Positions 17,139 to 26,404 of a stretch of 64,000 nt of DNA are shown here, in pieces (positions within the stretch are counted from its first letter, which is position 1; every line of letters begins with the position of its first letter). This stretch comes from Parablautia intestinalis (GTDB lineage: Bacteria; Bacillota; Clostridia; Lachnospirales; Lachnospiraceae): contig RAYQ01000010.1 of assembly GCA_003612395.1 (NCBI GenBank), positions 111,014 through 175,013 on the forward strand, in the 5' to 3' direction. Under the pieces are notes generated by a model, which saw only the letters and a list, made by a program, of their open reading frames with translations, did not search any database and had not been told where the DNA came from. A program made the translations under genes and the position numbers.

Positions 17139-17183
17139 AAATCATTTCAGAAGAATCGCTTTGCGATTCTTCTGAAATGATTT
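17139..17183. repeat. Perfect 21-bp hairpin between clpB and the DUF4250 gene
   Basis: Arms at 17139-17159 and 17163-17183 are exact inverted copies around a TTT loop. On the reverse strand (clpB transcription) the hairpin ends in AAATGATTT and then ATG-rich sequence, so it lacks a proper U-run. It may be a weak terminator, an RNase III or mRNA-stability element, or a short palindromic repeat. Confidence 0.75.
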
Positions 17184-17224
17184 AGATTTTCTTAGGCGGC
17201 GTCCTCTGATGTCTTAGAAAATCT

Positions 17225-19813
17225 TCATCTCTTTTTTATTTCTGCTGCCAGCTCATCGTTTTTCACGACAATTAAAATGGTATCGCCCTGCTTAACCTGA
17301 TCGGTCAAAATCAGTTTGGCAGAAAGTGTCTCCACGTACTTCTGGATATAACGCTTTAACGGTCTCGCACCGTAAACCGGATCGTAAGCCTGACTTACAA
17401 TAAACTCTTCCGCTGCCTTTGTAAGTTCCACCGTAAGATCCCTCTCCACAAGTCTCCTGTTTAAATCTTTTATAATCAGGCTGATAATGCCGGTGATATT
17501 CTCCTTGGTTAAGGGCTTAAACAGGATGGTTTCATCCAACCGATTCAAAAATTCCGGTCTGAAATGAGCACGCAGGTCATTCATAACCATTTTTTCAGCT
17601 TCTTCATTTATATGACCTTCCTGGTCAATTCCCTCCAAAAGGTAAGAGGCGCCAATATTGGAAGTCATAATCAAAATGGTATTTTTAAAATCCACAGTAC
17701 GCCCCTGGGAATCTGTAATACGTCCATCGTCCAGTACCTGAAGCAGTACGTTGAACACATCAGGATGCGCTTTCTCAATCTCGTCAAAGAGCACAACCGA
17801 GTAAGGCTTCCTTCTGACTGCCTCGGTTAACTGACCGCCTTCCTCATATCCCACGTATCCGGGAGGCGCTCCGATTAATCTGGATACGGAATATTTCTCC
17901 ATATACTCACTCATATCAATACGCACCATACTGTTCTCGTCATCAAACAGAGAAAATGCCAGGGACTTTGCAAGTTCTGTCTTACCTACTCCTGTAGGCC
18001 CTAAGAACAGGAAGGAACCAATAGGCTTGGCAGGGTCCTTGATCCCTGCCTTGGAGCGGATGATCGCCTCTGTTACCTTGGTGACGCCTTCGTCCTGTCC
18101 CACTACCCGTTTGTGCAGCTCCTCATCCAGATGCAGTGTCTTATTGCGCTCACTTTCTGTCAGCTTTGCCACCGGGATTCCCGTCCACCGGGATATAATC
18201 TTAGCGATTTCCTCATCCGACACACTCTCATGGACCAGAGACAAATCCTTATTTTTAACCTGTTCTTCTTCTGCTACCAATTGTTTTTTTAGAGCAGGTA
18301 GCTTACTGTAGCTTAACTCCGCTGCCTTTTCATAGTCGCCCTCTCTCTGGGCTATCTCAATCTGACTGCCTACCGCGTCAATCTCCTCACGCAGCTTTGA
18401 GAGCTTTTCAACGGAAGTTTTCTCATTTTCCCACTGTGCTTTTCGGTTATTTAATTCCTCCTTTAGCTCGGCTAACTCCTTCTGCAACTCCGAAAGCCGT
18501 TCCCTGCTTATCCGGTCATCCTCCTTTTTCAGGGCTGTTTCTTCGATTTCCATCTGCATTACTCTGCGCTGCAGCTCATCTAATTCGGTGGGCATGGAAT
18601 CCAGCTCCGTCTTAATCAGCGCACAGGCTTCATCTACCAGATCAATCGCCTTATCCGGCAGAAAACGGTCTGAGATATAACGATTGGATAAAACTGCTGC
18701 GCTTACCAGCGCATTGTCCATAATCTTTACGCCGTGATATACCTCATAGCGCTCCTTTAATCCTCTTAAAATAGAAATGGTATCCTCCACCGTAGGCTCA
18801 CTTACCGTCACAGGCTGGAATCTTCTCTCTAAAGCGGCGTCCTTTTCAATATACTGTCTGTATTCATCTAATGTGGTGGCGCCAATACAATGCAGTTCAC
18901 CTCTGGCAAGCATGGGCTTTAACATATTTCCCGCATCCAAAGCGCCGTCCGTCTTTCCAGCCCCTACTATGGTATGAAGCTCATCTATAAAAAGAATGAT
19001 CTGCCCGTCACTGTTTTTCACATCCTCCAAAACAGCCTTCAGACGTTCCTCAAATTCTCCTCTGTACTTGGCCCCTGCCACCAGAGCTCCCATGTCCAGA
19101 GCAAAAATCTTCTTATCCTTAAGCCCCTGTGGCACATCTCCCCGCACAATACGCTGTGCCAGACCTTCTACCACCGCTGTTTTACCCACTCCCGGTTCAC
19201 CAATCAGCACAGGATTGTTCTTGGTTTTTCTGGAAAGAATACGAATAATATTCCTTATCTCGCTGTCCCTGCCAATAACCGGATCCAGCTTTTGATCCTT
19301 TGCCTTTTCCACCAGCTCCTGTCCATATTTGGCAAGGGTATCGTAAGTAGCCTCAGGATTATCAGAAGTTACCCTTTGATTTCCCCTTACGGTAGAAAGG
19401 GCCTGCAAAAACCGCTCCCTTGTAATACCAAATTCCCGAAACAGCTCTTTGACCGCCCTGTTTGGGTGCTTTATCATAGCCAGGAATAAATGCTCCACAG
19501 ACACATACTCGTCCGAAAGGGCTTTTGCCTCATCCTCCGCAGATACCAGCACCTTATTAAGGTCCTGCCCTACGTGAACCTGGCCGCCCTGTACCTTCAC
19601 TCTCCTGCTTAAAGCCTCCTCCACCTTATTCAAAAAGTACTGGGTATTGATCTCCATTTTTTCTATTAATTTTAAAATCAGACTGTCATCAATGGTGAGC
19701 AGGCTGTACAAAAGATGTTCCTGCTCAATTTCCTGATTGCCATATTCATATGCAAGCTTCTCACAACCTTCTACAGCCTGCATGGATTTCTGCGTAAACT
19801 TAGATATATTCAT
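17225..19813 (-). CDS. clpB: ATP-dependent chaperone ClpB (Hsp100 disaggregase)
   Basis: An 862-residue protein of full family length. Domains in order are the N-domain (1-145), NBD1 with Walker [10 protein letters not shown] near 205, the coiled-coil M-domain (about 400-520, EL/K-rich heptads), NBD2 with GPTGVGKTE near 600, and a C-terminal oligomerisation domain. The coiled-coil M-domain distinguishes ClpB from ClpC/ClpE. It works with DnaK to rescue aggregated proteins in the cytoplasm. The start is the ATG at 19813 with AGAGGAG upstream; a GTG two codons earlier is less likely. A perfect CIRCE element upstream shows HrcA control. Confidence 0.97.
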   Translation of the reverse strand: MNISKFTQKSMQAVEGCEKLAYEYGNQEIEQEHLLYSLLTIDDSLILKLIEKMEINTQYFLNKVEEALSRRVKVQGGQVHVGQDLNKVLVSAEDEAKALSDEYVSVEHLFLAMIKHPNRAVKELFREFGITRERFLQALSTVRGNQRVTSDNPEATYDTLAKYGQELVEKAKDQKLDPVIGRDSEIRNIIRILSRKTKNNPVLIGEPGVGKTAVVEGLAQRIVRGDVPQGLKDKKIFALDMGALVAGAKYRGEFEERLKAVLEDVKNSDGQIILFIDELHTIVGAGKTDGALDAGNMLKPMLARGELHCIGATTLDEYRQYIEKDAALERRFQPVTVSEPTVEDTISILRGLKERYEVYHGVKIMDNALVSAAVLSNRYISDRFLPDKAIDLVDEACALIKTELDSMPTELDELQRRVMQMEIEETALKKEDDRISRERLSELQKELAELKEELNNRKAQWENEKTSVEKLSKLREEIDAVGSQIEIAQREGDYEKAAELSYSKLPALKKQLVAEEEQVKNKDLSLVHESVSDEEIAKIISRWTGIPVAKLTESERNKTLHLDEELHKRVVGQDEGVTKVTEAIIRSKAGIKDPAKPIGSFLFLGPTGVGKTELAKSLAFSLFDDENSMVRIDMSEYMEKYSVSRLIGAPPGYVGYEEGGQLTEAVRRKPYSVVLFDEIEKAHPDVFNVLLQVLDDGRITDSQGRTVDFKNTILIMTSNIGASYLLEGIDQEGHINEEAEKMVMNDLRAHFRPEFLNRLDETILFKPLTKENITGIISLIIKDLNRRLVERDLTVELTKAAEEFIVSQAYDPVYGARPLKRYIQKYVETLSAKLILTDQVKQGDTILIVVKNDELAAEIKKR

Positions 19814-19938
19814 AAACACTCCTCTCTGCCTTCCTTGTAAGTCAACAGCCCCACTACAAGCAACAGGGCATAAGCTTGCATTTACTTACAGTATATCCGG
19901 CTTGTTTATTCCTTATTTTGTTTCTTTGTTATAGTGTG

Positions 19939-19980
19939 AATATAACACTTTTGTTAGCACTCGTCAATAGTGAGTGCTAA
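19939..19980 (-). promoter_or_regulatory. Sigma-A promoter overlapped by a perfect CIRCE operator for clpB
   Basis: TTAGCACTC (19954-19962), 9 nt, GAGTGCTAA (19972-19980) is the HrcA-binding CIRCE inverted repeat. On the reverse strand TTGACG (19962-19967) and TATATT (19939-19944), spaced 17 nt, form the promoter, with the -35 lying inside CIRCE, so HrcA binding must block polymerase. Confidence 0.95.
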
Positions 19981-20701
19981 CTTTTTTTAAAAATTTTCTT
20001 TATTCCTTTTTGGAGCAAAAGCGGCATGCCTATTCCTGCCAGCAGATAAATCCATTTGCTCCCTTCCGTACCTCCGGCCAGATATACATATCCAATATCA
20101 TAAAGAAACATTTCCCTGTCATCACCGTGAGGTAAGGCACCACGGGTCCATTGGCAAAGCTTCCAACCCACACCACGCCAAAGGCCAGCCCTGCACAAAA
20201 AACAGAGTTCAAAATCAGACATCCCGCTAAAATAAGCCATTCATTTTTTAGCCTGAGCACTCCCAGTACCTTCCGCATCACCACGTTTATCACTTCGACC
20301 AAAAACAGGGCCGGAACAAACCATGCCGAAAAATTGTATAAAAACTGATGTCCGTCTATAAATGGCGAAAGAAACAGGGTTTTAAAAGACAGACTTTCTC
20401 CCAATGAAAATCCCGCTCTGTGAAGGAGCCGGGCCAATATCCCATAAAACAGATTCCATAAAAAATAGGGAACCATCAAAGTGATACATTTTCTGTAAAT
20501 ATATCTGAAAATATCATCCTCTGACTGTTCCCTGTAAAAATACCCCGATACAAATAAAAAGATGTAAACGTGAAAAGAATAATATGGAAATAACCCGCCA
20601 ACATCCAGGAAATGATATCCCAGATGCCCTGCCACCACAAAAATTATTCCCAAAGCAGATAGAATTCTAAACTGTCTGTTTTCTTCCATGCTTATCTCCA
20701 T
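19977..20701 (-). pseudogene. Broken membrane acyltransferase (acyltransferase_3 family)
   Basis: The intact first frame (20030-20701, 223 residues) shows the acyltransferase_3 N-terminal half: the catalytic His in IIFVVAGHLGY, then FHVYIFLFVSGYFY, and several membrane helices. It then runs into an early stop. An overlapping frame continues to 19977 with membrane-protein-like sequence (KWIYLLAGIGMPLLL) and a basic end. The two frames meet at about 20080-20130. Relatives are 330-370 residues, so a frameshift plus loss of internal sequence is likely. Its 3' end abuts the clpB CIRCE element. Such enzymes O-acylate cell-surface glycans. Confidence 0.7.
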
Positions 20702-20817
20702 TTCTGCGCTGTTTTACTTCGCAAAGCCATATATCGCTTACAAGTTTGCAACAGGCAGTGCCTGCCGTACTGTCACTATTTCTTTACACAGTCCGCAAGT
20801 CTGCATGTGCTGCCGTT

Positions 20818-21861
20818 TCAATGCAGCAATACTATTTTCCTGACCACCGGAATGTGCCCGGCCAAAAATGCCCCCAAAAGGCTGACCAGAAAAGCAAAAA
20901 TTGTCAGAACGGGTATGGAAATTACCGCAGGGTATGAAACCGTGGTAATTCCTATAAGATTTAACTTTTCAATCACAAACATATGAAACATATAAATAAA
21001 AAATGTATAACCGGAGATCTTTATCCACATTTCAGGTTTTTTCACTTTATCAAATATCCCGCAGTATTTAAAGCACATAAAGATGGCTATGCTCATCACA
21101 AGAACATTGAGAGAAGCCGGGCTAAACCAGCTCTCCACATATGTACCGGTTTCCCTGCAGGAGCGTACCGTCAAAAAGGCTGTCAGGCCCGCTGCACAGA
21201 TTCCCATTACATAAACTCCCTGGCGGACTTCTTTTTTTATCTCCGTTATTTCCAGATAATAGCCCAATAAAAAGTATCCGAAATTTCCCACCAGCATGTC
21301 CATACCCAGACTGTCAATACGCGCCTGAAGGGTATCCCAGTGAAATGCCCCTGTCAGGGTGGGGAACAAATATCTGAATACTATCCACAAAATCAGGTAG
21401 TATCGCAGCGCTTCCTTTTTGGCGCTTATCTGTCTGGCAATTGGAATCAACAGATAAAATCCCACTAACATTTGGACAAACCACATATGGACATGTCCAA
21501 AGATAAATCTCTCCATGGATGCGCGCCACACTTCTGCGGAAAGCTCTCCTTTAAGTAAATCTACCACTGCCCCCTGAAAGGCGTAAAATGCAGACCAGAC
21601 GTAAAACAGCAGCACCAGTTTTAAAATCCGCCTGAAAGGCATCCAGCCCTCGTCAGCCTTTCTTTTGTTAACAAGAAAAAGCCCGCTTAGCATAAAGAAA
21701 ACGGGAACGGCGAAACGAGTTAAACTGTTATAAATTGTCATAACAATAAATTCCCCGCCATGTATATCCACAACACTCCAATAACTGGCCGAAACATGCA
21801 GCAAAACAATAGAAAAACTTGCAGCAATTCTTAAAAAGTCATATTTGATAACTCTTGTCAT
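20818..21861 (-). CDS. Membrane-bound O-acyltransferase (acyltransferase_3 family, WecH-like)
   Basis: A 347-residue protein with about ten membrane segments. The catalytic histidine lies in FSIVLLHVSASYW near residue 21, and an RFAVPVFFMLSG segment is typical of the family. The C-terminal FFIYMFHMFVIE helix carries another conserved histidine. Such proteins transfer acetyl or succinyl groups to surface polysaccharides. The start is the ATG at 21861, directly after GGGGGATT, within repeat copy B. The neighbouring broken acyltransferase suggests an old pair acting on one surface polymer. Confidence 0.92.
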   Translation of the reverse strand: MTRVIKYDFLRIAASFSIVLLHVSASYWSVVDIHGGEFIVMTIYNSLTRFAVPVFFMLSGLFLVNKRKADEGWMPFRRILKLVLLFYVWSAFYAFQGAVVDLLKGELSAEVWRASMERFIFGHVHMWFVQMLVGFYLLIPIARQISAKKEALRYYLILWIVFRYLFPTLTGAFHWDTLQARIDSLGMDMLVGNFGYFLLGYYLEITEIKKEVRQGVYVMGICAAGLTAFLTVRSCRETGTYVESWFSPASLNVLVMSIAIFMCFKYCGIFDKVKKPEMWIKISGYTFFIYMFHMFVIEKLNLIGITTVSYPAVISIPVLTIFAFLVSLLGAFLAGHIPVVRKIVLLH

Positions 21862-21862
21862 A

Positions 21863-21912
21863 CCAATCCCCCATGCTTCCAACAGCCCGCAAATCCGGGC
21901 GCACGCACAAAT
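21863..21912 (-). repeat. Palindromic repeat carrying the ribosome binding site (copy B)
   Basis: Read on the reverse strand: GCCCGGATTTGCGGGC, then GGAAGCATGGGGGATTGGTATG, ending in the acyltransferase start codon. Positions 21871-21900 match 54003-54032 at about 27 of 30 bases. A REP-like element of the CGCTTCGCG type continues at 21929-21972. Confidence 0.7.
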
Positions 21913-21970
21913 CCTTGTCCCTTGCATACAGTAAATGCCGCCGCGCTTTGCGCGCCAGCCGGTGCTTCTT

Positions 21971-22040
21971 ATTATCGTAGTAATTATACGTCTTTGCGAA
22001 TTATAATGCAACGATAATTTTTAGTATAATTAACGTATAA
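21971..22040. promoter_or_regulatory. Divergent control region with inverted repeats (XRE gene / acyltransferase)
   Basis: ATTATCGT (21971-21978) and ACGATAAT (22011-22018) are exact inverted copies, and TTATACG (21984-21990) mirrors CGTATAA (22034-22040). TATAAT at 22025-22030 is a candidate -10 for the XRE gene. Autoregulation by the XRE protein is a reasonable inference. Confidence 0.4.
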
Positions 22041-22060
22041 ATTTAATAGTGGGGATGATT

Positions 22061-22369
22061 ATGATAAATGTATTGGAACGGATAGTTGAACTTAGAGAAG
22101 AACGTCACTGGACAGAATATCAGCTTGCCGAAAAGTCAGGACTGACACAGTCTACCATATCCTCCTGGTATCGGAAAAATATGCTTCCTACTATTCCTTC
22201 ACTGACAAAAATTTGTGACGCCTTTGGTATATCCATATCACAATTTTTTCTGGAGGATCACCATCAGGCAGTCCTTTTAAATGAAAGAGAGCTTTCTTTG
22301 CTTAAAGCATCTTCAAAGCTGGACCCCCGCCAGTATGATGCCCTGCTGCATTTTCTTGAGACAATATAA
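22061..22369 (+). CDS. XRE-family helix-turn-helix regulator
   Basis: A 102-residue Cro/CI-type DNA-binding protein. Residues 3-60 form the HTH_3 domain (ERIVELREERHWTEYQLAEK, then TQSTISSWYRKNMLP as recognition helix, then a KICDAFGISISQFF end). A C-terminal helix contains ERELSLLKASSKLDP, a pattern frequent in clostridial members. The start at 22061 is preceded by GGGG 8 nt upstream; an ATG two codons earlier is possible. The gene is divergent from the acyltransferase and separated from it by inverted repeats. Targets are unknown. Confidence 0.88.
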   Translation: MINVLERIVELREERHWTEYQLAEKSGLTQSTISSWYRKNMLPTIPSLTKICDAFGISISQFFLEDHHQAVLLNERELSLLKASSKLDPRQYDALLHFLETI

Positions 22370-22418
22370 ATCATGATTTTTCAGCTTATAACCGTTTATA
22401 TTTATAAAGCCGGATAAT

Positions 22419-22507
22419 CGTTAAAAGGACCATCGCAAAGAAGCTGCCATATACAGTACGATTGTTATCCTGTATATAAGCTGCACTTTACGATGGCCCT
22501 TTTAACG
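22419..22507. repeat. 89-nt near-perfect hairpin, possible MITE-like element or bidirectional terminator
   Basis: Outer arms 22419-22440 and 22486-22507 match at 20 of 22 positions as inverted repeats. Inner arms ATATACAG (22449-22456) and CTGTATAT (22470-22477) extend the fold. It lies between convergent genes, and each arm contains CCTTTTAAC or its complement, so read-out in both directions ends in short U-runs. Confidence 0.6.
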
Positions 22508-22554
22508 GGCAGCGAAACACTGCCTGTTGCCTTAGAGCGTATCTTTTATTTCTA

Positions 22555-24040
22555 CTATCTGCCAGCCGAAATCAGCACCTTCTTTCCGCAGAAAGCAAAC
22601 CCGTATTTGCGGATACGCTCCCCCGGAATTCCCTTTGCCACAAGAAGCGCCTGATAATCGTTCTCTTCAATCTGACGAAGGGCAGGATTCTTTCCCGTAT
22701 CAAAGCAGCTAAAGGTGTTCACGGCAACTTTATTCATATAAGTATTCATGGCTTTCACATCGTTTAATAATAAGGCCCTGATAAAATCGTTATAGCCATA
22801 GGCACTGCCGCCAAACCATTTTCGAATCATTTGCCGGAACATAGCCTTTACCTCAAAGTTTGTCAGCTGCAGCTCATATTCCTCTTTCCATTCTCCGAAA
22901 TCCGATGCATATGCCTTGTGCCCTGTCACTTTCAGATAGCCGCTGGCAAGCAAAAGGCTAAAGATGGCCTGTTCATCCTGTTCAAGCATGCTGTACACTA
23001 TCTGCTCGTCTATTTCCGTGCATATGGTTCCTCCCTGCAATAAAACTTCAAAGCTTTCCTTCAGATTTCTGCTTCCTTCACGGACAAGCTTCCCCGCAAG
23101 GCTGTTAGAACTGCTGTTAGCCCAGTAAGCGCCTGCTTTTCCTTTATCAAGGAAATTAAGTATAGACCATGGATTATAAATATCTCCCTTTCCTCCAAAA
23201 ATGAAACCATCATACCAGTCCTTTACTTCCTGTTTCTGATCAGACAAACCATATTCCTTAAGCGATATGAATACCTCTCCTTCTGTAAATCCAAAGCATT
23301 CTGCATACTTAGCGAAAGTAGCCGTTACCACCTCAAGATTATTCAAATCGGAAAAAACAGATTCCTTACTTATCCTTGTAATCCCTGTCATGAAAGCACG
23401 TTCCAGATTGGGATTTGTCTTAAAGGTGGAATTGAACATGCTCCTGATAAATGCCGCCATTTCCTCCCAGTATCCGTTTAAATACGCCTCCTGCATAGGC
23501 GTATCATATTCATCCAGAAGGACAATCACTTTTTTCCCGTAATATCTGCCTAAATAATCACAAAGCATTTTCAGGGATAAAACTGCCATATAATCTTCCA
23601 TATCCGGACATACTTTCCAAAAATCCTTTTTTTCATTTTCATTCAGCACATCGCTTTTCTGCAAAAAATCGTATTTGTTATATATCATTTGAATAATCTT
23701 GCATATCTTTTTACGCGCCTGTTCAAAGGTGGTTTCCTTTACATCCGCAAAGCTTACAAATAAAACCGGGTATGTCCCCTGCAATTTCCTGAACTTTTCA
23801 CTTTCCCATATACGAAGTCCCTGAAATAAGTCTCCTCTGTTTTCATAGTTAACCGAAAAGAACTTCTCCATCATACTCATATTGAGAGTTTTTCCAAATC
23901 TTCTGGGCCGCGTAAGCAGCGTTACATCATCGGCATCCTCCCACCATTTCCTTATAAAATCTGTTTTATCAATATAAAAAATAATTGTTTATTCTGATTT
24001 TTTCAAAATCCTGATTGCCAATACTTATTGCTCTTGCCAT
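22555..24040 (-). pseudogene. AAA-ATPase/DUF1703-type protein, frameshifted and missing its nuclease core
   Basis: The family has an N-terminal AAA-ATPase-like domain and a C-terminal PD-(D/E)XK nuclease domain, about 550 residues. The natural start is the ATG at 24040 (MARAISIGNQDFEKI). The frame breaks in a run of six T near 23976-23981; removing one T restores NYFYIDKTDF. It then runs open to 22555 with the Walker A-like RPRRFGKTLNMS and Walker B-like VIVLLDEYDTP. Near the end NTFSCFDTGKNP joins directly to ALRQIEENDYQALL, so about 80-100 residues holding the nuclease core are absent in frame. The start overlaps the upstream gene by 16 nt. Confidence 0.82.
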
Positions 24041-25146
24041 GGCCAGCCTCCCATCTTCAAATTCTCTAACAGAATCTGAAAAAACAAATGTATGGTCTTT
24101 TGAATCCCCTTTTTTGTCTCCTCATCTACCTCCTTAGCCGCCAGCAGCACATTTTGCAGACACTTTTTCCAGTTGGCCTCAAATTCAAAAACATTGGAAA
24201 CCTCCGATGCGGACACCACCTCATACAGCGTATCCACAAAGGCATGGGTCTGCTCCTCGGTGAGAGAAAGAATCCATTCATTTAAAGCGGCGTCACGTAT
24301 TACTTTCGCATTCGTTCTGTTCTTTGCCCGGACCAAAGCGCCGTCCTCCACCTTCCAGCTGTAGGTATTGTGCTGGAATAAGCCTATCCCCCAGCTCTCG
24401 ATAACCTCATAGTCGCTTTCCTCCTCCAAAATCATACCCACCAGGGAAGACCTTGGAATAAACTTGATTATCCGCTCTGCAATTGCCTGAAAATTCCCCT
24501 GTGCTTTGATTTCCGGCCGAAAGCCCGGCCCGTCATGGTTAAAAATACGAATCAGTTTCGCTCTGATCTCATCGCTGCAGCTCATGGCCCCGTAAACTGC
24601 CAGATTGCCGCCCTTAGAATGCCCTCCTGCATAAATCCCCGGGCAAAAACCACCTGCCGCCTCCCCGGCCACCTGTTCCATATATTCCACCGCCAGATAC
24701 TGGCTGCGCAGAGGTTTTGAAAAGGCAAGATTTAAATCTTCCTTCCATCCCACAATCGTTGCATCCGTTCCCCGATAAGCAATATAAATTCTCCCGTCAC
24801 TCAGAAAATAGGTCATGGCCGAAAACTGCGCCTGCCGGTCCTCATCAATCACATTGACATAATAATTCATTTTCATATGGCCAAATCTTGGAGACCCGGC
24901 TGCCAGCAAAAAGAGCTCTCTGTTATGTTCTTTATACCAGTAATCCTCTAAAATCTGTTCCCATCCGGGATCCTCGCAGATACTTAGCATACTTACCGAT
25001 GTGTTTTTTTCACTTAAAGCAGGTACATATTTTTCATAGTTTAAATAAACCAGCTGGCACAGCACCAGAGAATCCACCTCATTGAAAGGTTTTTCAGAAA
25101 AAGTATACTTTCCCCATTTTTTTACGTAACCGATAATATTATCCAT
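24025..25146 (-). CDS. DUF2974 (Mbeg1-like) family protein, lipase-like fold
   Basis: A 373-residue protein. A GHSKGGN nucleophile-elbow-like motif lies near residue 180 and an IYIAYRGTDATIVGW strand near 120; both recall class 3 lipases. This combination marks the DUF2974 family common in gut clostridia. There is no signal peptide or membrane helix, so it is probably cytoplasmic; substrate is unknown. The start is the ATG at 25146 after AGGGG. The gene is 28 nt downstream of the DUF3810 gene and overlaps the broken AAA-ATPase gene, forming one transcription unit. Confidence 0.85.
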   Translation of the reverse strand: MDNIIGYVKKWGKYTFSEKPFNEVDSLVLCQLVYLNYEKYVPALSEKNTSVSMLSICEDPGWEQILEDYWYKEHNRELFLLAAGSPRFGHMKMNYYVNVIDEDRQAQFSAMTYFLSDGRIYIAYRGTDATIVGWKEDLNLAFSKPLRSQYLAVEYMEQVAGEAAGGFCPGIYAGGHSKGGNLAVYGAMSCSDEIRAKLIRIFNHDGPGFRPEIKAQGNFQAIAERIIKFIPRSSLVGMILEEESDYEVIESWGIGLFQHNTYSWKVEDGALVRAKNRTNAKVIRDAALNEWILSLTEEQTHAFVDTLYEVVSASEVSNVFEFEANWKKCLQNVLLAAKEVDEETKKGIQKTIHLFFQILLENLKMGGWPWQEQ

Positions 25147-25174
25147 ACCCCTACCACCTTTTACTGATTCTTTT

Positions 25175-26314
25175 TTAATATAATTTCCCGTCATAATACT
25201 GCAAAAGCAGTTTTACCACGCGGCTGTAACTGACAGTTCCGTCCTCCACTCCGTTTAGGGTAAGCGTGGTTTCCAAAAAGGTATCTGCCGCCTGCTTTAC
25301 GGTCTCGGTTTTCAGCACGGCCTTTTTTTCCACCTGCTCCCATGCCTTGCTTGTAAGAAATTTTTTATCCTCTGCTACCTGAGCCAGAATCCGGGGATGA
25401 GACCGGTATATTTCTTCATCCTCCCCTATTGCTTTTATAAAATCCCTGTCAAGATAACCTATTACGCTTAAATAAGCGCTATAACGAAACAGCGGATCCT
25501 CTGAGTCCGCACAGGCCAGATATCCGATAAAGTTAGCCTCATCCTCCAATATAAAGCCTTTTAAATGGGACAATTCATGGCACATGGTAACCGGCACATT
25601 TGTAATATACATCTGCCCGTTATAATTTGCTTCCATGGAAAACGGAAAGTAATACCCCATGATATACTGCTGGCTGTAAAATCCGGACAAAAACAGTTTC
25701 TTGGGATCCGGATAATAGCCCTTCAGATTCTCAAATTTTTCCCCCAGCCTCTCCATTTCTTCCCTGGCCTTAGCGCTCATATCTTCTTTTTCATAAAGCA
25801 GGTACCCATTCTCATCCCGCTCAAAAACAGGCGCCAGGGCATTTGCATTTACCACTACATAATCCCGCAGCATTGCAATTTCCTCCGGCCCATATTCCTT
25901 ATCCGCACTGCCGCCAATTTCAAACCGCATATAAATGGGGCTGGTCTGGTAAAGCAAAAAGCAGTTAAGGGTCATCACCACACACACAATACCGAATACC
26001 CAGTACAGGAAAAAGGCATATTTCCGATAGCCTTTCTTTAAAATCTCCGGCAGCCTTTTTCCAAAAATCCCATAAATCATTCCCCCGATAATAAGGAAAA
26101 AGACAAGGAAAACAGCCAGGTACAGCATCCACTCCCCTACAGAGAAGGGAAAGAACCCCGTAAAACGCCCATAGGTTTCCACCCAGAGAGGAAAAATATG
26201 GTCCACGTAAAAATCCGTAAATCCCTGCCATATCCTTCCCGTTATGTTCAAAAGTACTGAAAATAAAACCAAAAACGCCGGTATCCATTTTTTCAGGTGT
26301 CTCAATTTATCCAA
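25175..26314 (-). CDS. DUF3810 family membrane protein with zinc-protease-like motif
   Basis: A 379-residue protein. Three hydrophobic segments occupy about residues 12-30, 58-82 and 100-122, and an extracytoplasmic domain follows. MCHELSHLKGF, near residue 244, is an HExxH-type metal-binding motif with a following glutamate (LEDEANF), typical of the DUF3810 family. A membrane-anchored metallopeptidase is plausible but not established. The start is a TTG at 26314 or another three codons on; GGGGG lies just upstream. It is first in an apparent operon with DUF2974 and the AAA-ATPase remnant. Confidence 0.85.
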   Translation of the reverse strand: MDKLRHLKKWIPAFLVLFSVLLNITGRIWQGFTDFYVDHIFPLWVETYGRFTGFFPFSVGEWMLYLAVFLVFFLIIGGMIYGIFGKRLPEILKKGYRKYAFFLYWVFGIVCVVMTLNCFLLYQTSPIYMRFEIGGSADKEYGPEEIAMLRDYVVVNANALAPVFERDENGYLLYEKEDMSAKAREEMERLGEKFENLKGYYPDPKKLFLSGFYSQQYIMGYYFPFSMEANYNGQMYITNVPVTMCHELSHLKGFILEDEANFIGYLACADSEDPLFRYSAYLSVIGYLDRDFIKAIGEDEEIYRSHPRILAQVAEDKKFLTSKAWEQVEKKAVLKTETVKQAADTFLETTLTLNGVEDGTVSYSRVVKLLLQYYDGKLY

Positions 26315-26404
26315 CTACCCCCAATTTTTCTTTTCTTTAATAATATAAAAAGCATATCCTTCTGCCAGGGCTACTATATTAATAGTAAAACGTCCAAAGG
26401 CATT

